The notes: generated from the sequence alone by a model not told the origin. A stretch of 64,000 nucleotides of DNA from Larkinella sp049445795 (GCF_049445795.1 NZ_JBMSDT010000012.1:62001-126000); one strand, 5' to 3'. Numbered from the stretch's first letter, positions 17,865 through 26,838 are shown. Numbers and translations are program-made.

Positions 17865-18212
17865 ATGAACAACCTGAGTCTTTATAGCATTGCGGCCCTT
17901 TATGCCGGATCGGGGCTTCTGCATTTTTTCTACCCCGAACCCTACCTGCGCATCATGCCGCCCTACATTCCGTACCACCGGCTGATGGTCATTCTGAGCG
18001 GAATCGCCGAACTGGCCTTAGGGATTGGTCTGCTTTTTCCGGAAACCCGCTCGCTCTCAGCCTGGGGCCTTATTTTGCTGCTGATTGCGGTTTTTCCGGC
18101 TAATTTGTACATGGCAACCTCGGACAGGTTCGAAAGCATCCCGGCCTGGATTCGCTGGGGGCGGTTGCCGTTGCAGGGCGTGCTGATCTGGTGGGCCTGG
18201 CGGTTTACCTAA
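17865..18212 (+). CDS. DoxX-like membrane protein
   Basis: A 115-residue protein with four predicted helices, including ALYAGSGLLHFFYPEPYLRIMPPYIP and a second, ILSGIAELALGIGLLFPETR. These patterns are typical of small DoxX/DoxD-like proteins. It is probably in the inner membrane; the function is not known. Its stop overlaps that of the convergent acetyltransferase gene. Confidence 0.85.
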   Translation: MNNLSLYSIAALYAGSGLLHFFYPEPYLRIMPPYIPYHRLMVILSGIAELALGIGLLFPETRSLSAWGLILLLIAVFPANLYMATSDRFESIPAWIRWGRLPLQGVLIWWAWRFT

Positions 18213-18751
18213 CTCGCTGATTCGGGCCGGTTTTTCCGCCAGCGGAAGCCCTCCTCGACTTCACCCGCCCACACAAAACCGTTTTTTTGCAACACCCGCT
18301 GCGAAGCAAAGTGTTCTTTGGGCGTGTCGGCCGCCACGGTTTTTACACCTGGCTGTTCGAAAATCCAGCTTACGAAGGAGGTAACCGCTTCGGTGGTCAG
18401 GTTCTGCCCTTCGAATTTTCGATCGATAAAATAGCCGATCATCGTCTGACCATCGGCATCGGGCGGCCCGGCCACCCCAATCCCACCGACGGTCAGGTTC
18501 AATTCGCGGTGAACGATTAGCCAATACGTATACCAGAACCAGGTTTCGGGATTCGCCCGGACATTAGGCAGCACAAAGCTGTGGAGCGCTTCGTCCAGTT
18601 CGATCAGAAAGCCGCCGTCATCGCTCAATTCCAGCGATGAAACTGCCAGGCCACGGGCGGTTTCCATCGCCGAGCGGCTGTTCGCCAGCCGTTCGAGGTC
18701 GGAAAGTGGAAGGGGAATTAATTGCAAGCGATTGGAAATCAAAGAGTTCAT
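18209..18751 (-). CDS. GNAT-family N-acetyltransferase (RimJ/RimL type)
   Basis: This 180-residue protein has the GNAT core: WYTYWLIVHRELNLTVGGIGV, then MIGYFIDRKFEGQNLTTEAVTSFVSWIF, and SQRVLQKNGFVWAGEVEEGFRW at the end. These correspond to motifs A and B of RimJ/RimL-like enzymes, which acetylate protein N-termini, antibiotics or small amines. The start MNSLISNRLQLIPLP (18751) fits the family. Its 3' end overlaps the DoxX gene by four bases. Confidence 0.9.
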   Translation of the reverse strand: MNSLISNRLQLIPLPLSDLERLANSRSAMETARGLAVSSLELSDDGGFLIELDEALHSFVLPNVRANPETWFWYTYWLIVHRELNLTVGGIGVAGPPDADGQTMIGYFIDRKFEGQNLTTEAVTSFVSWIFEQPGVKTVAADTPKEHFASQRVLQKNGFVWAGEVEEGFRWRKNRPESAS

Positions 18752-19047
18752 GGTAGTATTGATTGAAAGTGAAGACAATAAAAAGTCGGGCCACCCAAAA
18801 AGTGACCGCATGTCCCGTGGGATCAATCAATAAACCAGTCCAGGCGCTTGGCCGGAAAGCAATGACGTATTCAGCGGCAGTTGTTTTAACGCATTCAAAA
18901 CTAGTCAAAAAGAGAATTCGCTGGATTCGGTTTTGAGCTACCGGCAAATGGACCAACGGTCGATATCATTCAAAACCGGTGAGTTAGTGAATCAATAAAA
19001 AAACTACTTTTACGGTTTTCTAAAATTATCAACTACTAAACCACTGT

Positions 19048-21087
19048 ATGAAACCCGCAAGATCTCTCCTGCTGGTCGTTGGCGGTGCGCTGCTGCTGAC
19101 GGCCTGCAAAACCGAAAAGGAAGAAACGGCCACCCGCACCGTGTTTTTCGACAAATCAGGCATGGACACCACGGTGGCACCCGGCAACGATTTTTTCACC
19201 TACGCTAACGGTGCCTGGATAAAAAACACCAAAATCCCCGACGATCAGACGGGCTGGGGTTCGTTTTATACGCTCTACGAAGAAAATCAGAAAAAAACGC
19301 GCGCCATTCTGGAAGAAGCCGCCGGGGCTGATGCGGCTAAAGGCAGCACGGAACAGAAGGTCGGTGATTTCTACGCCAGCGGCATGGATACCGTCACGAT
19401 TGAGCAGAAAGGCTACAATCCGCTGAAACCGGAACTGGCCATTATTGCCGGTCTGAAAGACTACAAACAAGTCCTGAACTACCTGGCCGCCGACGAAACC
19501 AACCGGGGCGGGGCGCTGTTCGGGTTTTACGTGGGAGCCGACGACCGGCGCAGCGACATCAACCGGATTAACTTCAGCCAGGCTGGGTTGAGCCTGCCCG
19601 AAAAAGAGTATTACTTCAAAAATGACGAAGAAACCAAAAAAATTCGGGCGGCTTTTCTGAATTACATCGTCAAACTTTTTACGCTGACGGGCGTCGATTC
19701 GACCACGGCGCGCAAAAAAGCCGATGGCATCCTGGCGTTTGAAACCAACCTCGCCAAATCGCACAAAGCTGCGGCCGACCTGCGCGATCCGATCAAAAAT
19801 TACCATAAGTATTCCGTCGCCGAACTGAATAAACTCACGCCCAATATCGACTGGAAGGCCTTCCTGAGCACCATGACGGCTAAAACCGATACAGTGCTGA
19901 TGGGCCAGCCCGAATATTACCAGGCTCTGAACACGTTGCTGGCGACAACGCCCATCGGGGTGATCAAAGACCGGCTGGCGTTTGACTTTATCGACCACAA
20001 TGCGGCCTTGCTCAGCAAACCGTTTGTCAACGCCCGGTTTGAATTTTATGGTAAAACGCTCTCCGGACAACAGGCACTGTCGGAACGCTGGAAGCGGGTG
20101 GCCGATAATACGGATTCGTACCTGGGCGAGTTGCTGGGGCAATTGTGGGTGAAAAAATACTTCCCGCCCGAAGCCAAGGAGCGGATGCTGACGTTGGTGA
20201 ACAACCTTCAGACGGCGTATCGGAACCGGATTGAAAAGCTGGACTGGATGTCGCCGGAAACGAAAAAAATTGCGTTGGAGAAGCTCGATGGCATTACCAA
20301 CAAAATCGGGTATCCGGACAAATGGAAGGACTATTCCGATGTCGAGATCAAGCGGGATGATTATTTTGGTAACATCCAGAGCGCCCGAAAGCACGACAAT
20401 AAGGAGAGCATGGGCAAAATTGAAAAACCGGTCGACCGCAGCGAATGGGTCATGACGCCCCCGACCGTGAATGCCTACGCCAACCCAACATTCAACGAAA
20501 TCGTGTTCCCGGCCGGGATTCTGCAATTCCCGTTCTTTGACAAAGATGCCGACGATGCCATCAATTACGGCGGTATCGGCATGGTGATCGGCCACGAGTT
20601 GACGCACCTGTTCGACGATCAGGGTCGGCAGTACGACGTGAAGGGGAACCTACGCGACTGGTGGCAGAAAGCTGATGCCGACAAATTTACGACCAAAGCC
20701 AACCAGGTGGTCGATCAGTACAGCAAGTACACGGTATTGAACAACCTGAACCTGAACGGGCGGCTGACACTGGGCGAGAATCTGGCGGATTTGGGCGGAT
20801 TGGCGATTTCCTACGACGCCTTCAAGCTGACCGAACAGGGCAAAAGCAACGAGAAAATCGACGGTTTTACGCCCGATCAGCGGTTTTTCCTGGGTTTTGC
20901 GCAAATCTGGCGGACCGTCATCCGGGACGAAGCGCAGCGGGTTCGCGTGCAGGTCGATCCGCACTCACCGGCCAAATTCCGTGTCAACGGTCCTTTGACT
21001 AACTTTGCACCATTTTACCGGGCGTTCAATGTTCAGCCGGGGCAAAAGCTGTACAAATCGGAAGTCGATCAGACGCGGGTTTGGTAA
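19048..21087 (+). CDS. pepO: M13-family zinc endopeptidase, lipoprotein
   Basis: This 679-residue neprilysin/PepO-type oligopeptidase has a lipoprotein signal (LLLTAC, Cys near residue 20), so it is anchored in the envelope facing the periplasm or surface. The zinc site is HELTH at 516-520, with the third ligand Glu577 in ENLADLGG. The substrate-positioning NAYANP motif lies near residue 473, followed by ILQFPFF. It ends with the family-typical C-terminal Trp (DQTRVW). Full length and apparently intact. It is transcribed alone after a 296-base gap in which I see no other gene. Confidence 0.96.
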   Translation: MKPARSLLLVVGGALLLTACKTEKEETATRTVFFDKSGMDTTVAPGNDFFTYANGAWIKNTKIPDDQTGWGSFYTLYEENQKKTRAILEEAAGADAAKGSTEQKVGDFYASGMDTVTIEQKGYNPLKPELAIIAGLKDYKQVLNYLAADETNRGGALFGFYVGADDRRSDINRINFSQAGLSLPEKEYYFKNDEETKKIRAAFLNYIVKLFTLTGVDSTTARKKADGILAFETNLAKSHKAAADLRDPIKNYHKYSVAELNKLTPNIDWKAFLSTMTAKTDTVLMGQPEYYQALNTLLATTPIGVIKDRLAFDFIDHNAALLSKPFVNARFEFYGKTLSGQQALSERWKRVADNTDSYLGELLGQLWVKKYFPPEAKERMLTLVNNLQTAYRNRIEKLDWMSPETKKIALEKLDGITNKIGYPDKWKDYSDVEIKRDDYFGNIQSARKHDNKESMGKIEKPVDRSEWVMTPPTVNAYANPTFNEIVFPAGILQFPFFDKDADDAINYGGIGMVIGHELTHLFDDQGRQYDVKGNLRDWWQKADADKFTTKANQVVDQYSKYTVLNNLNLNGRLTLGENLADLGGLAISYDAFKLTEQGKSNEKIDGFTPDQRFFLGFAQIWRTVIRDEAQRVRVQVDPHSPAKFRVNGPLTNFAPFYRAFNVQPGQKLYKSEVDQTRVW

Positions 21088-21102
21088 AACGGTCCATCAA
21101 GT

Positions 21103-21151
21103 TTTCGTGTAAAACCGCGAGCATCAGCGGGGTTCCCGGTTTTACACGAAA
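21103..21151. terminator. Hairpin after the M13 peptidase gene
   Basis: Perfect 15-base arms TTTCGTGTAAAACCG and CGGTTTTACACGAAA enclose a 19-base loop, 15 bases after the stop. The T tract is poor, so it may act as an RNA-stabilising hairpin rather than a strong intrinsic terminator. Confidence 0.6.
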
Positions 21152-21244
21152 GATGGCAGAAAACGAAATTACAGGGTTCCCGAATGAGGGTTTCCTACCG
21201 ATCTGGAGTGCAGCCGGATATTCGTACATTACCCACTGATAATC

Positions 21245-21658
21245 ATGCAAGAAGAGCAGATTTTACTTCTCAAACAGTCCTGGAGCTATGTTCTGCTTCA
21301 GGGAGATAAGATAGGAGAGCTTTTTTACCAAACCTTGTTCTGGGATGATCCTTCGCTCCGATTTTTGTTTGGCACGGATCTGTCGGGGCAAGTCCGCAAA
21401 TTTATGGATATGATGACGTTCATCGTCGCAAATCTGCAAAATATTGAGGCCTATGAGCCTGAGCTAAGGGCACTGGCGCAACGTCACGTTCAGTACGGCG
21501 TCCTGTCGGTCGATTACGACACCGTCGGCGATTCCCTGCTGAAGACCCTGGCTACGATGTTGCAGGAACAGTGGACGCCCGCAACGGAAACTGCCTGGCG
21601 TAAGTTGTACCAAACGATAACCCGCACCATGCTAAACAGCCTGAAATCACCGAAGTAA
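21245..21658 (+). CDS. Globin
   Basis: A 137-residue single-domain globin. It has QSWSYVLLQGDKIGELFYQTLFWDDPSLRFLF (helices A-C, with the CD1 Phe in RFLFG), the proximal haem ligand His81 in QRHVQYGV, and WRKLYQTITRTML as helix H. The three-over-three length resembles flavohaemoglobin globin domains and neuroglobin-like bacterial globins, without the reductase domain. It probably binds oxygen or nitric oxide in the cytoplasm. It is a single gene 157 bases after the peptidase gene. Confidence 0.9.
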   Translation: MQEEQILLLKQSWSYVLLQGDKIGELFYQTLFWDDPSLRFLFGTDLSGQVRKFMDMMTFIVANLQNIEAYEPELRALAQRHVQYGVLSVDYDTVGDSLLKTLATMLQEQWTPATETAWRKLYQTITRTMLNSLKSPK

Positions 21659-21731
21659 AACCGCTCCGCCTTCTCACTAAAACCAGTGATATTAGTTCAG
21701 AAATCTTCCTAAGAAGCGGTTTTGCAAAGTT

Positions 21732-22382
21732 TCATCGCTGCGAATTGAGGTGAAAATTAACCCCTAGTTTAATCTGTGGCCCCCGGTTGTTGCCTGCATA
21801 GACGGGCGCTTTGTCGTAGTAATTGTTCTCAAACATCGCTTCCAGGCTAAGCTTCTCTTGCAGTTTCACGCCCAAACCCACTCCGATATTCAGGCTGCTG
21901 AAGCCGCGCCGGTCGCCGGGGCCTACGTCGCTGGAGTTGAACCGACCGAGGTTGAACCCACCTTCACCGAATACAAAAAAATTTCCGCGAACCGGGTAAT
22001 ACCGCACGAAAGCCCCCCCTGAATTGGCCCGGTAGCTGGTTTTGGCCCGCCGTTCAAACGCGCCCCGTAAACCGACGGCCAGCCCACGCTGCACGAAAAA
22101 CGCCAGCCGGGGTGTAAAAGCCGTATATAATCCTTGCCCCTTGCCGGTCGCAAAACCGAGTCCAGCCCCGATAAAAGCAGCATTACGTCGAAACCAGGGT
22201 AAACCCGGCCGGTTGAAAAACCGGTCTTCCGGATAAGTTTCTGTCCGGAGCAGAACCGTATCCGGCGACACCATGACGGGCGCTTCACGACGGAGCGTAT
22301 CGGTTTCCTGCGCGTGTACGGTCAGCGCCGATACCAGACAGGCGAACGTGAGAAGAAAGCGTGAAGTATGAAACGAGTTCAT
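21732..22382 (-). CDS. Outer membrane beta-barrel protein
   Basis: This 216-residue protein has a signal peptide (MNSFHTSRFLLTFACLVSALTVHAQ) and a series of alternating strands (GAGLGFATGKGQGLYTAFTP, AVGLRGAFERR, SLNIGVGLGVKLQEKLSLEA). It ends in IKLGVNFHLNSQR, as in porin-like eight-stranded barrels. It is similar in style to OmpW/outer membrane beta-barrel domain proteins. No function can be assigned. Confidence 0.8.
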   Translation of the reverse strand: MNSFHTSRFLLTFACLVSALTVHAQETDTLRREAPVMVSPDTVLLRTETYPEDRFFNRPGLPWFRRNAAFIGAGLGFATGKGQGLYTAFTPRLAFFVQRGLAVGLRGAFERRAKTSYRANSGGAFVRYYPVRGNFFVFGEGGFNLGRFNSSDVGPGDRRGFSSLNIGVGLGVKLQEKLSLEAMFENNYYDKAPVYAGNNRGPQIKLGVNFHLNSQR

Positions 22383-22447
22383 CGATTGTCGTTAAGTTTT
22401 TTCTATTTTAACCCGACAATCAGGAAATTGTTGGTCTGCGGCTTTCC

Positions 22448-22590
22448 TTTTGACTTCGCTATTTCCTTTTGACTTCGCTATTCGTTATTCAACATTCGAT
22501 ATTCGACATTCCATTTCACTCGCGACAGGCAAGCGATAACAGAATAACGAACACCGAATGTTGAATAACGAATAACGAAAGTATATGGGA
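22448..22590. repeat. TATTC-type inverted repeat with a short tandem duplication
   Basis: A 19-base unit (TTCCTTTTGACTTCGCTAT) occurs twice in tandem at the left. It is followed by CGTTATTCAACATTCGATAT and, after a loop, the complement CGAATGTTGAATAACGAATA. This is the same family as at 15345, 51853 and 58683. It separates the barrel gene from serC. Confidence 0.8.
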
Positions 22591-22600
22591 TGGGGAGAAA

Positions 22601-23677
22601 CTACACCCGCCCGAGCACCTCAATCAACTGGCTGATCTGCTCGGCATTGGTGGCGGGAAAGTTGGCAATTCGGATTTGACCGTCCTTGTACTGCCCGTAG
22701 CCACTGCCGACCACCAGCCCGGATTCCTTCGCTTTGGCGATGACTTCCGACGACGGTTTTTGCGTATTGGCCACCACCACCGTCCGCGAGCGGTGCCGGT
22801 CTTCTTTCACGAAAGGCGAAAACTGCGGATGGCTTTCGATGAATTTGTACAATAACTTGGCCTTCTCGTCGGTTTCTTTCCGAATCGTCTCGATCCCGAT
22901 CCGGTTGAAATCCTGGGCGATCTTTCCCAATAGGTAAATGAACAGGACGTTGGGCGTTGCGGGCGTCTCGTACTTTTTGAAGTTTTGGTGGAGCGTCGGC
23001 AGGGTGTGATGGGCACCAATGTGCTGATCACCGTGTTTGAGCAATTCCGCTTTTTCGAGGCATTTATCGCCCGCAATCCAGACGCCCAAACCAGCGGGCA
23101 TCCCGAACGCTTTCTGCACCGAGAAAAACGCCGTATCGACCAGCGAAAAGTCCAAATCGGGATACGGTGCCGACGACACCATATCGACCGCCATCAGCTT
23201 TTTGGCGTTGCTACGCTTCAGTTTGTGAATATCCACCGTCCGCATCTGCACGCCCGAACTGGTTTCGTTGTGCGTCACGGCGATTAGTTCGGCATACTCC
23301 GGTACCTGCACTTCCCCGTAGTCAAACCCCTCGCCGAACGGTTTTTCCTGCTTGTGCGTGTACTTCTGCAAAGCCGTAGCATACTCGCAGAATTTCTTCG
23401 AAAACGACCCGTTGATCAGGTGAAAACTTTCGAACTCGACACAATTGAGTAGAATCCGTTCCCACACTTCGGAAGCCGAGCCGGTGAAGTAAACGCCGTG
23501 CGTCTCCGGGATGTTCAGTAACTCCCGCAGTTGCTCGACACAGAACTGGTACAGACTCCGAAATTTGGCACTCCGGTGCGAAATCGACCCAATCTGCTCA
23601 TCCATTGCCGTTTGCAGGTGCTGATAAATCGTCGGATACAATTCCGCCGGTCCGGCGGTGAAGTAGGTTTGTTTCAT
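22601..23677 (-). CDS. serC: Class V aminotransferase, probable phosphoserine aminotransferase
   Basis: A 358-residue fold-type I PLP enzyme. It starts MKQTYFTAGPAELYPTIYQH, as in SerC-like proteins, and has ISHRSAKFR, VTHNETSSGVQ, the VDMVSSAPYPDLDF strand with the PLP-binding Asp, and the Schiff-base Lys (about residue 189) in FFSVQKAFGMPAGLGVW. The C-terminus GQIRIANFPATNAEQISQLIEVL fits SerC. It would convert 3-phosphohydroxypyruvate and glutamate to phosphoserine. The gene lies downstream of the serB-serA fusion with only a small membrane protein and a repeat between, which supports this role over other class V activities. Confidence 0.85.
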   Translation of the reverse strand: MKQTYFTAGPAELYPTIYQHLQTAMDEQIGSISHRSAKFRSLYQFCVEQLRELLNIPETHGVYFTGSASEVWERILLNCVEFESFHLINGSFSKKFCEYATALQKYTHKQEKPFGEGFDYGEVQVPEYAELIAVTHNETSSGVQMRTVDIHKLKRSNAKKLMAVDMVSSAPYPDLDFSLVDTAFFSVQKAFGMPAGLGVWIAGDKCLEKAELLKHGDQHIGAHHTLPTLHQNFKKYETPATPNVLFIYLLGKIAQDFNRIGIETIRKETDEKAKLLYKFIESHPQFSPFVKEDRHRSRTVVVANTQKPSSEVIAKAKESGLVVGSGYGQYKDGQIRIANFPATNAEQISQLIEVLGRV

Positions 23678-23683
23678 AGTCGA

Positions 23684-24124
23684 TCAATAAAAGTAATCCC
23701 TTGTCCAGCGCAGACTATCGGGCAACATCAGTCCAAAATTTCCAAACCGCTCCTCGTTGGCAAGCACGACCCCGTTGGCCGGATTGCCCTTCTCGTAGAT
23801 GACCGGTAGTTTCTCGTTCAGGATCGCATGCAACTGCTGGTTCGACAAGCGGTCCTGAACCCGGGCGGTTACCGTAAACGGTTTTCCATCGGCTGTATAC
23901 CAGACGCAGGCCCGAAAATACTGCCGGTATTTCTTCTTTACATATTCGTACCGGACCACCGTACCCACCGCCATCGCGCTGTTTTTCCGAATCTGCCGCC
24001 GTTCGTACATCGAATGCAGTTTGGGTAGGGTGCCCAGAAAAAGCAAAAGAGGGGCAAAGAGCGCAATCAGAAGGACTTTCGAAGGGGGCCACTCCAGTTG
24101 TTTTCTCTTCACCTCCTCTCTCAT
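23684..24124 (-). CDS. Small membrane-anchored protein of unknown function
   Basis: A 146-residue protein with one hydrophobic segment near the N-terminus (VLLIALFAPLLLFLG) and a soluble beta-rich remainder (MAVGTVVRYEYVKKKYRQYF, ACVWYTADGKPFTVTARVQ, ILNEKLPVIYEKGNPANGVVL). The pattern is like DUF3592 proteins. I chose the ATG at 24124. The longer frame to 24199 is open only because the family C palindrome at 24138-24224 reads through in this frame. It lies 6 bases upstream of serC and is probably co-transcribed. Confidence 0.7.
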   Translation of the reverse strand: MREEVKRKQLEWPPSKVLLIALFAPLLLFLGTLPKLHSMYERRQIRKNSAMAVGTVVRYEYVKKKYRQYFRACVWYTADGKPFTVTARVQDRLSNQQLHAILNEKLPVIYEKGNPANGVVLANEERFGNFGLMLPDSLRWTRDYFY

Positions 24125-24137
24125 TGTAAAGTAGTAA

Positions 24138-24224
24138 GTACAACGGAGCGCTGCTCCGTTGAGCCATAAAATGACAAGAGTTGTAATCTGCTTTGACATT
24201 CAACGGAGCAGCGCTCCGTTGTAC
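24138..24224. repeat. Palindromic repeat, family C (copy 2)
   Basis: Perfect 25-base arms (GTACAACGGAGCGCTGCTCC at the left end, complement at 24200-24224) flank a 37-base loop. Each arm also contains the inner palindrome CGGAGCnnnGCTCCG. It sits three bases past the stop of the serine-pathway fusion gene. Confidence 0.9.
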
Positions 24225-24226
24225 AA

Positions 24227-26131
24227 TTAGTATAACAATCTGAACTTGATCGTGTTGTCGATTTGCCGCAGTTCGTTGACGACCTCGTCGGAATAATCCT
24301 TGGCAATGTCTGTAATCACATAACCAATTTGCTCAGTGGTTTTCAGGTACTGCCCGTGAATATTAATGTGGTATTTCGCGAAAATGGCGTTGATTTTGCC
24401 CATGATGCCCGGCACATTGGCGTGAATGTGCAGCAACCGGTGCGAATCTTTTAGCAGCGGCAATTGCAGTTCGGGGAAATTGACACTGCCGTACGTGCTG
24501 CCGTTGTTGATGTACTCAAGCAGTTTTCCGGGCACAAAATTACCGATGTTCTCCTGGGCTTCCTCCGTGCTGCCGCCGATGTGTGGAGTCAAAATCACGT
24601 TCGGCAATCCGCGCAACTCGTTGATAAACTCCTCGTTATTGGTTTTCGGCTCGTACGGAAACACATCAATACCTACACCGGCTACCTTGCCGCTCTTCAC
24701 GGCTTCGACCAGCGCCGAAACATCGACGATGTGGCCCCGCGACAGGTTCAGGAAGATCACGCCTTCTTTCATCAGGCCAAACTCCCGGGCGCCAATCAGG
24801 TTTTTGTTGCTGGCCCGACCGTCGGTGTGCAGGCTGATAAAATCCGAAATTACCAGCAACTCGTCCAGCGTTTTGCATTTCCGGGCATTGCCCAGCGCCA
24901 GTTTATCGACAATGTCGTAGAAGTACACTTCCATCCCGAGTGCTTCAGCCACGACCGACAGTTGCGTGCCGATGTTGCCGTAACCGATCAACCCCAGCTT
25001 TTTCCCCCGGACTTCGAAGCTGTTCTTGGCCGATTTATCCCAAATGCCCTCGTGCATCTTGTTGCTTTTCGGCACGATATTCCGCACCAGCATGATGATT
25101 TCACCGATGGCCAGTTCGACCACCGAACGGGTGTTGCTGTACGGCGCGTTGAAAACCGCAATGCCTTTTTCGGTACAGGTTTTCAGGTCAATCTGGTTCG
25201 TGCCGATGCAGAACGCGCCGATGCACATCAGCTTATTGGCGTGTTCAAGCACCCGGCCCGTGACCTGGGTTTTCGAACGAATCCCCAGAATCGACACATC
25301 CCGGATTTTCTCGATCAGCTCGTCCTCATCCAGCGCCCCTTTTAGAATCTCGACGTTAAACCCTTCGCTCTCAAACAGATGCACCGCCACGGGATGAACG
25401 TTTTCCAGCAGCAGCACCTTGATGCGGCTTTTCGGATACGACTGGCTGCGACTCAGTTTGTTGTGGTACAGGAACTCGTCCAATGAGGGGGCTACGTGGT
25501 CGGCTTTTTCAATGACTTTGGGGCGCATAACATTTTCGGTAAAGGCGTAAAACCGGTTGGCCAGTCCCGACTCCCGAATTTCGTAGTCGGTGTAGCCGTC
25601 GCCTATCACGTAAATGTCGCCATCCAGCTTTAGGTTCCGCATCAGTTTTACTTTGCCCTTATCCGTTGACAGCGGATTTTCACAATCACAGCCAACAATA
25701 TTGCCGTCGGCATCATAGACAAACGTATTAGCAAATACATTTTCTTCCTTGATGCCCAGCGAGGTAACAATCGGTACGATAAACTCTTTGAAACCGCTCG
25801 ACACGATAAATATCTGATCGGCGTGTTCGGTCAGAAAATCCCGGTTTCGCTGAAACGAGTCCGAAATCTGACTTTTCAGCGTTTCGATCAGCGCGGGCAG
25901 GTGATCGCGGTGGGCGTTCAGCAGTTGCAGCCGCATCTCGATGGATTGCGCCAGCGACAATTCCCCCGACATGCCCCGGTCGGTGATGATCTTGATTTGT
26001 TCGAGAATGGCTTCGCGATCGCGGTGACCAGCCAGTGAGATTTCCCCCAGCACATCCAAAGCCTCGACCTTGGTGAAGGTGCTGTCGAAATCGATGACGA
26101 AATACGTCTGTTCGAGCGTTTTGGTTAACAT
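24227..26131 (-). CDS. serA: Fusion of phosphoserine phosphatase (SerB-like HAD) and 3-phosphoglycerate dehydrogenase (SerA)
   Basis: A 634-residue cytoplasmic enzyme with two catalytic halves. Residues 1-~225 are a HAD phosphatase of the SerB type: DFDST at 14-18, VSSGF, and GDGYTDYEIRESG with the last acidic residues. Residues ~240-550 are a D-2-hydroxyacid dehydrogenase: Rossmann motif GYGNIG at 383-388, substrate Arg in NTRSVVELAIGE, LSRGHIVD, and catalytic His in HIGGSTEEAQENIG. The C-terminal ~75 residues form an ACT domain (HANVPGIMGKINAIFAKYHIN) for serine feedback. Together with SerC it gives all three steps from 3-phosphoglycerate to serine. I take the ATG at 26131; the frame also opens at 26152. 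Confidence 0.93.
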   Translation of the reverse strand: MLTKTLEQTYFVIDFDSTFTKVEALDVLGEISLAGHRDREAILEQIKIITDRGMSGELSLAQSIEMRLQLLNAHRDHLPALIETLKSQISDSFQRNRDFLTEHADQIFIVSSGFKEFIVPIVTSLGIKEENVFANTFVYDADGNIVGCDCENPLSTDKGKVKLMRNLKLDGDIYVIGDGYTDYEIRESGLANRFYAFTENVMRPKVIEKADHVAPSLDEFLYHNKLSRSQSYPKSRIKVLLLENVHPVAVHLFESEGFNVEILKGALDEDELIEKIRDVSILGIRSKTQVTGRVLEHANKLMCIGAFCIGTNQIDLKTCTEKGIAVFNAPYSNTRSVVELAIGEIIMLVRNIVPKSNKMHEGIWDKSAKNSFEVRGKKLGLIGYGNIGTQLSVVAEALGMEVYFYDIVDKLALGNARKCKTLDELLVISDFISLHTDGRASNKNLIGAREFGLMKEGVIFLNLSRGHIVDVSALVEAVKSGKVAGVGIDVFPYEPKTNNEEFINELRGLPNVILTPHIGGSTEEAQENIGNFVPGKLLEYINNGSTYGSVNFPELQLPLLKDSHRLLHIHANVPGIMGKINAIFAKYHINIHGQYLKTTEQIGYVITDIAKDYSDEVVNELRQIDNTIKFRLLY

Positions 26132-26152
26132 ATTGAGCAAATAAAAGAGCAC

Positions 26153-26467
26153 TCAGGCATTGATTTCAATGCCTGTGCGCTCAACTTCCTGAATGAAAGG
26201 ATCTTTTTTTGAATACAAATCGGTCGGATATGGATGTGGCTCGATATCAACAAATTGCGCTGTTACGGGAGCCAACATACGCCAGTTCTGGACGGAATCA
26301 TGCGTAAACTGATCGGAAACCAGCAAAACATCAATATCCGATTCCGGCCGGGCCACTCCTTTAGCAACAGACCCGAACAAAACGGCTTTGTTGATCCGAA
26401 TCTGACGATCCTGACAAACCAGGATGTATTTTTTTATCAATTCGATGGCAATTGACTGAGTAACCAT
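26153..26467 (-). CDS. MNT-type nucleotidyltransferase domain protein
   Basis: A 104-residue minimal nucleotidyltransferase with the polymerase-beta core: AVLFGSVAKG followed by ESDIDVLLV, giving the G-S and D-x-D metal-binding residues. It pairs with the HEPN protein upstream, whose 3' end it overlaps by 31 bases. Such MNT/HEPN pairs (COG1708/COG2250 type) act as toxin-antitoxin modules in several bacteria, with the MNT partner AMPylating the HEPN toxin. That role is inferred here from arrangement only. Confidence 0.88.
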   Translation of the reverse strand: MVTQSIAIELIKKYILVCQDRQIRINKAVLFGSVAKGVARPESDIDVLLVSDQFTHDSVQNWRMLAPVTAQFVDIEPHPYPTDLYSKKDPFIQEVERTGIEINA

Positions 26468-26835
26468 TCTTTTAACGATTTTGACCTCATCATGTAATCG
26501 ACAACCAGTTCTGATGTAATGGTAGTTTGCAAATCAGCAATATAATTGGGATACCTCCCTTCCAGTTGAAAGCGATTTAGCTCCACCATCAGAATCGTAT
26601 GCTCTTCCGTTGCACGGACGTTCGAGTTATTCAGCAATCGCAGTAAGTTGTGAATGCGGGGCGGTACGGTATCCTTATTGTTCGCTATCCATACAGCTTT
26701 GCATAACTTTTCAATAGTAAGATGAAGCCAAAACAACGATTGCAAATATTTTTTACCGCGATAAAGCACCTCAACGGTTTCCCAGTCATCGAGTGCCTGT
26801 CGGCGCCAATAATCAATGTGTTCCTCCCGGCTCAT
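26437..26835 (-). CDS. HEPN-domain protein
   Basis: A 132-residue all-helical protein matching the HEPN family (SREEHIDYWRRQALDDWETVEVLY, then SLFWLHLTIEKLCKAVW and PPRIHNLLRLLN). HEPN proteins are often RNases with an R-x4-6-H motif. RATEEH (Arg-x4-His) follows the HNLLRLL region here, but its helix position is not the textbook one. It is the first gene of the pair with the MNT partner downstream. It is more likely the toxin half of a two-gene module than a housekeeping protein. Confidence 0.85.
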   Translation of the reverse strand: MSREEHIDYWRRQALDDWETVEVLYRGKKYLQSLFWLHLTIEKLCKAVWIANNKDTVPPRIHNLLRLLNNSNVRATEEHTILMVELNRFQLEGRYPNYIADLQTTITSELVVDYMMRSKSLKEWLLSQLPSN

Positions 26836-26838
26836 CGT

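Noticed and set aside
19156..20607. 483-codon minus-strand frame opposite the M13 peptidase gene
   Set aside because: It is an antisense open frame caused by high GC codon use in the real gene and has no recognisable motif.
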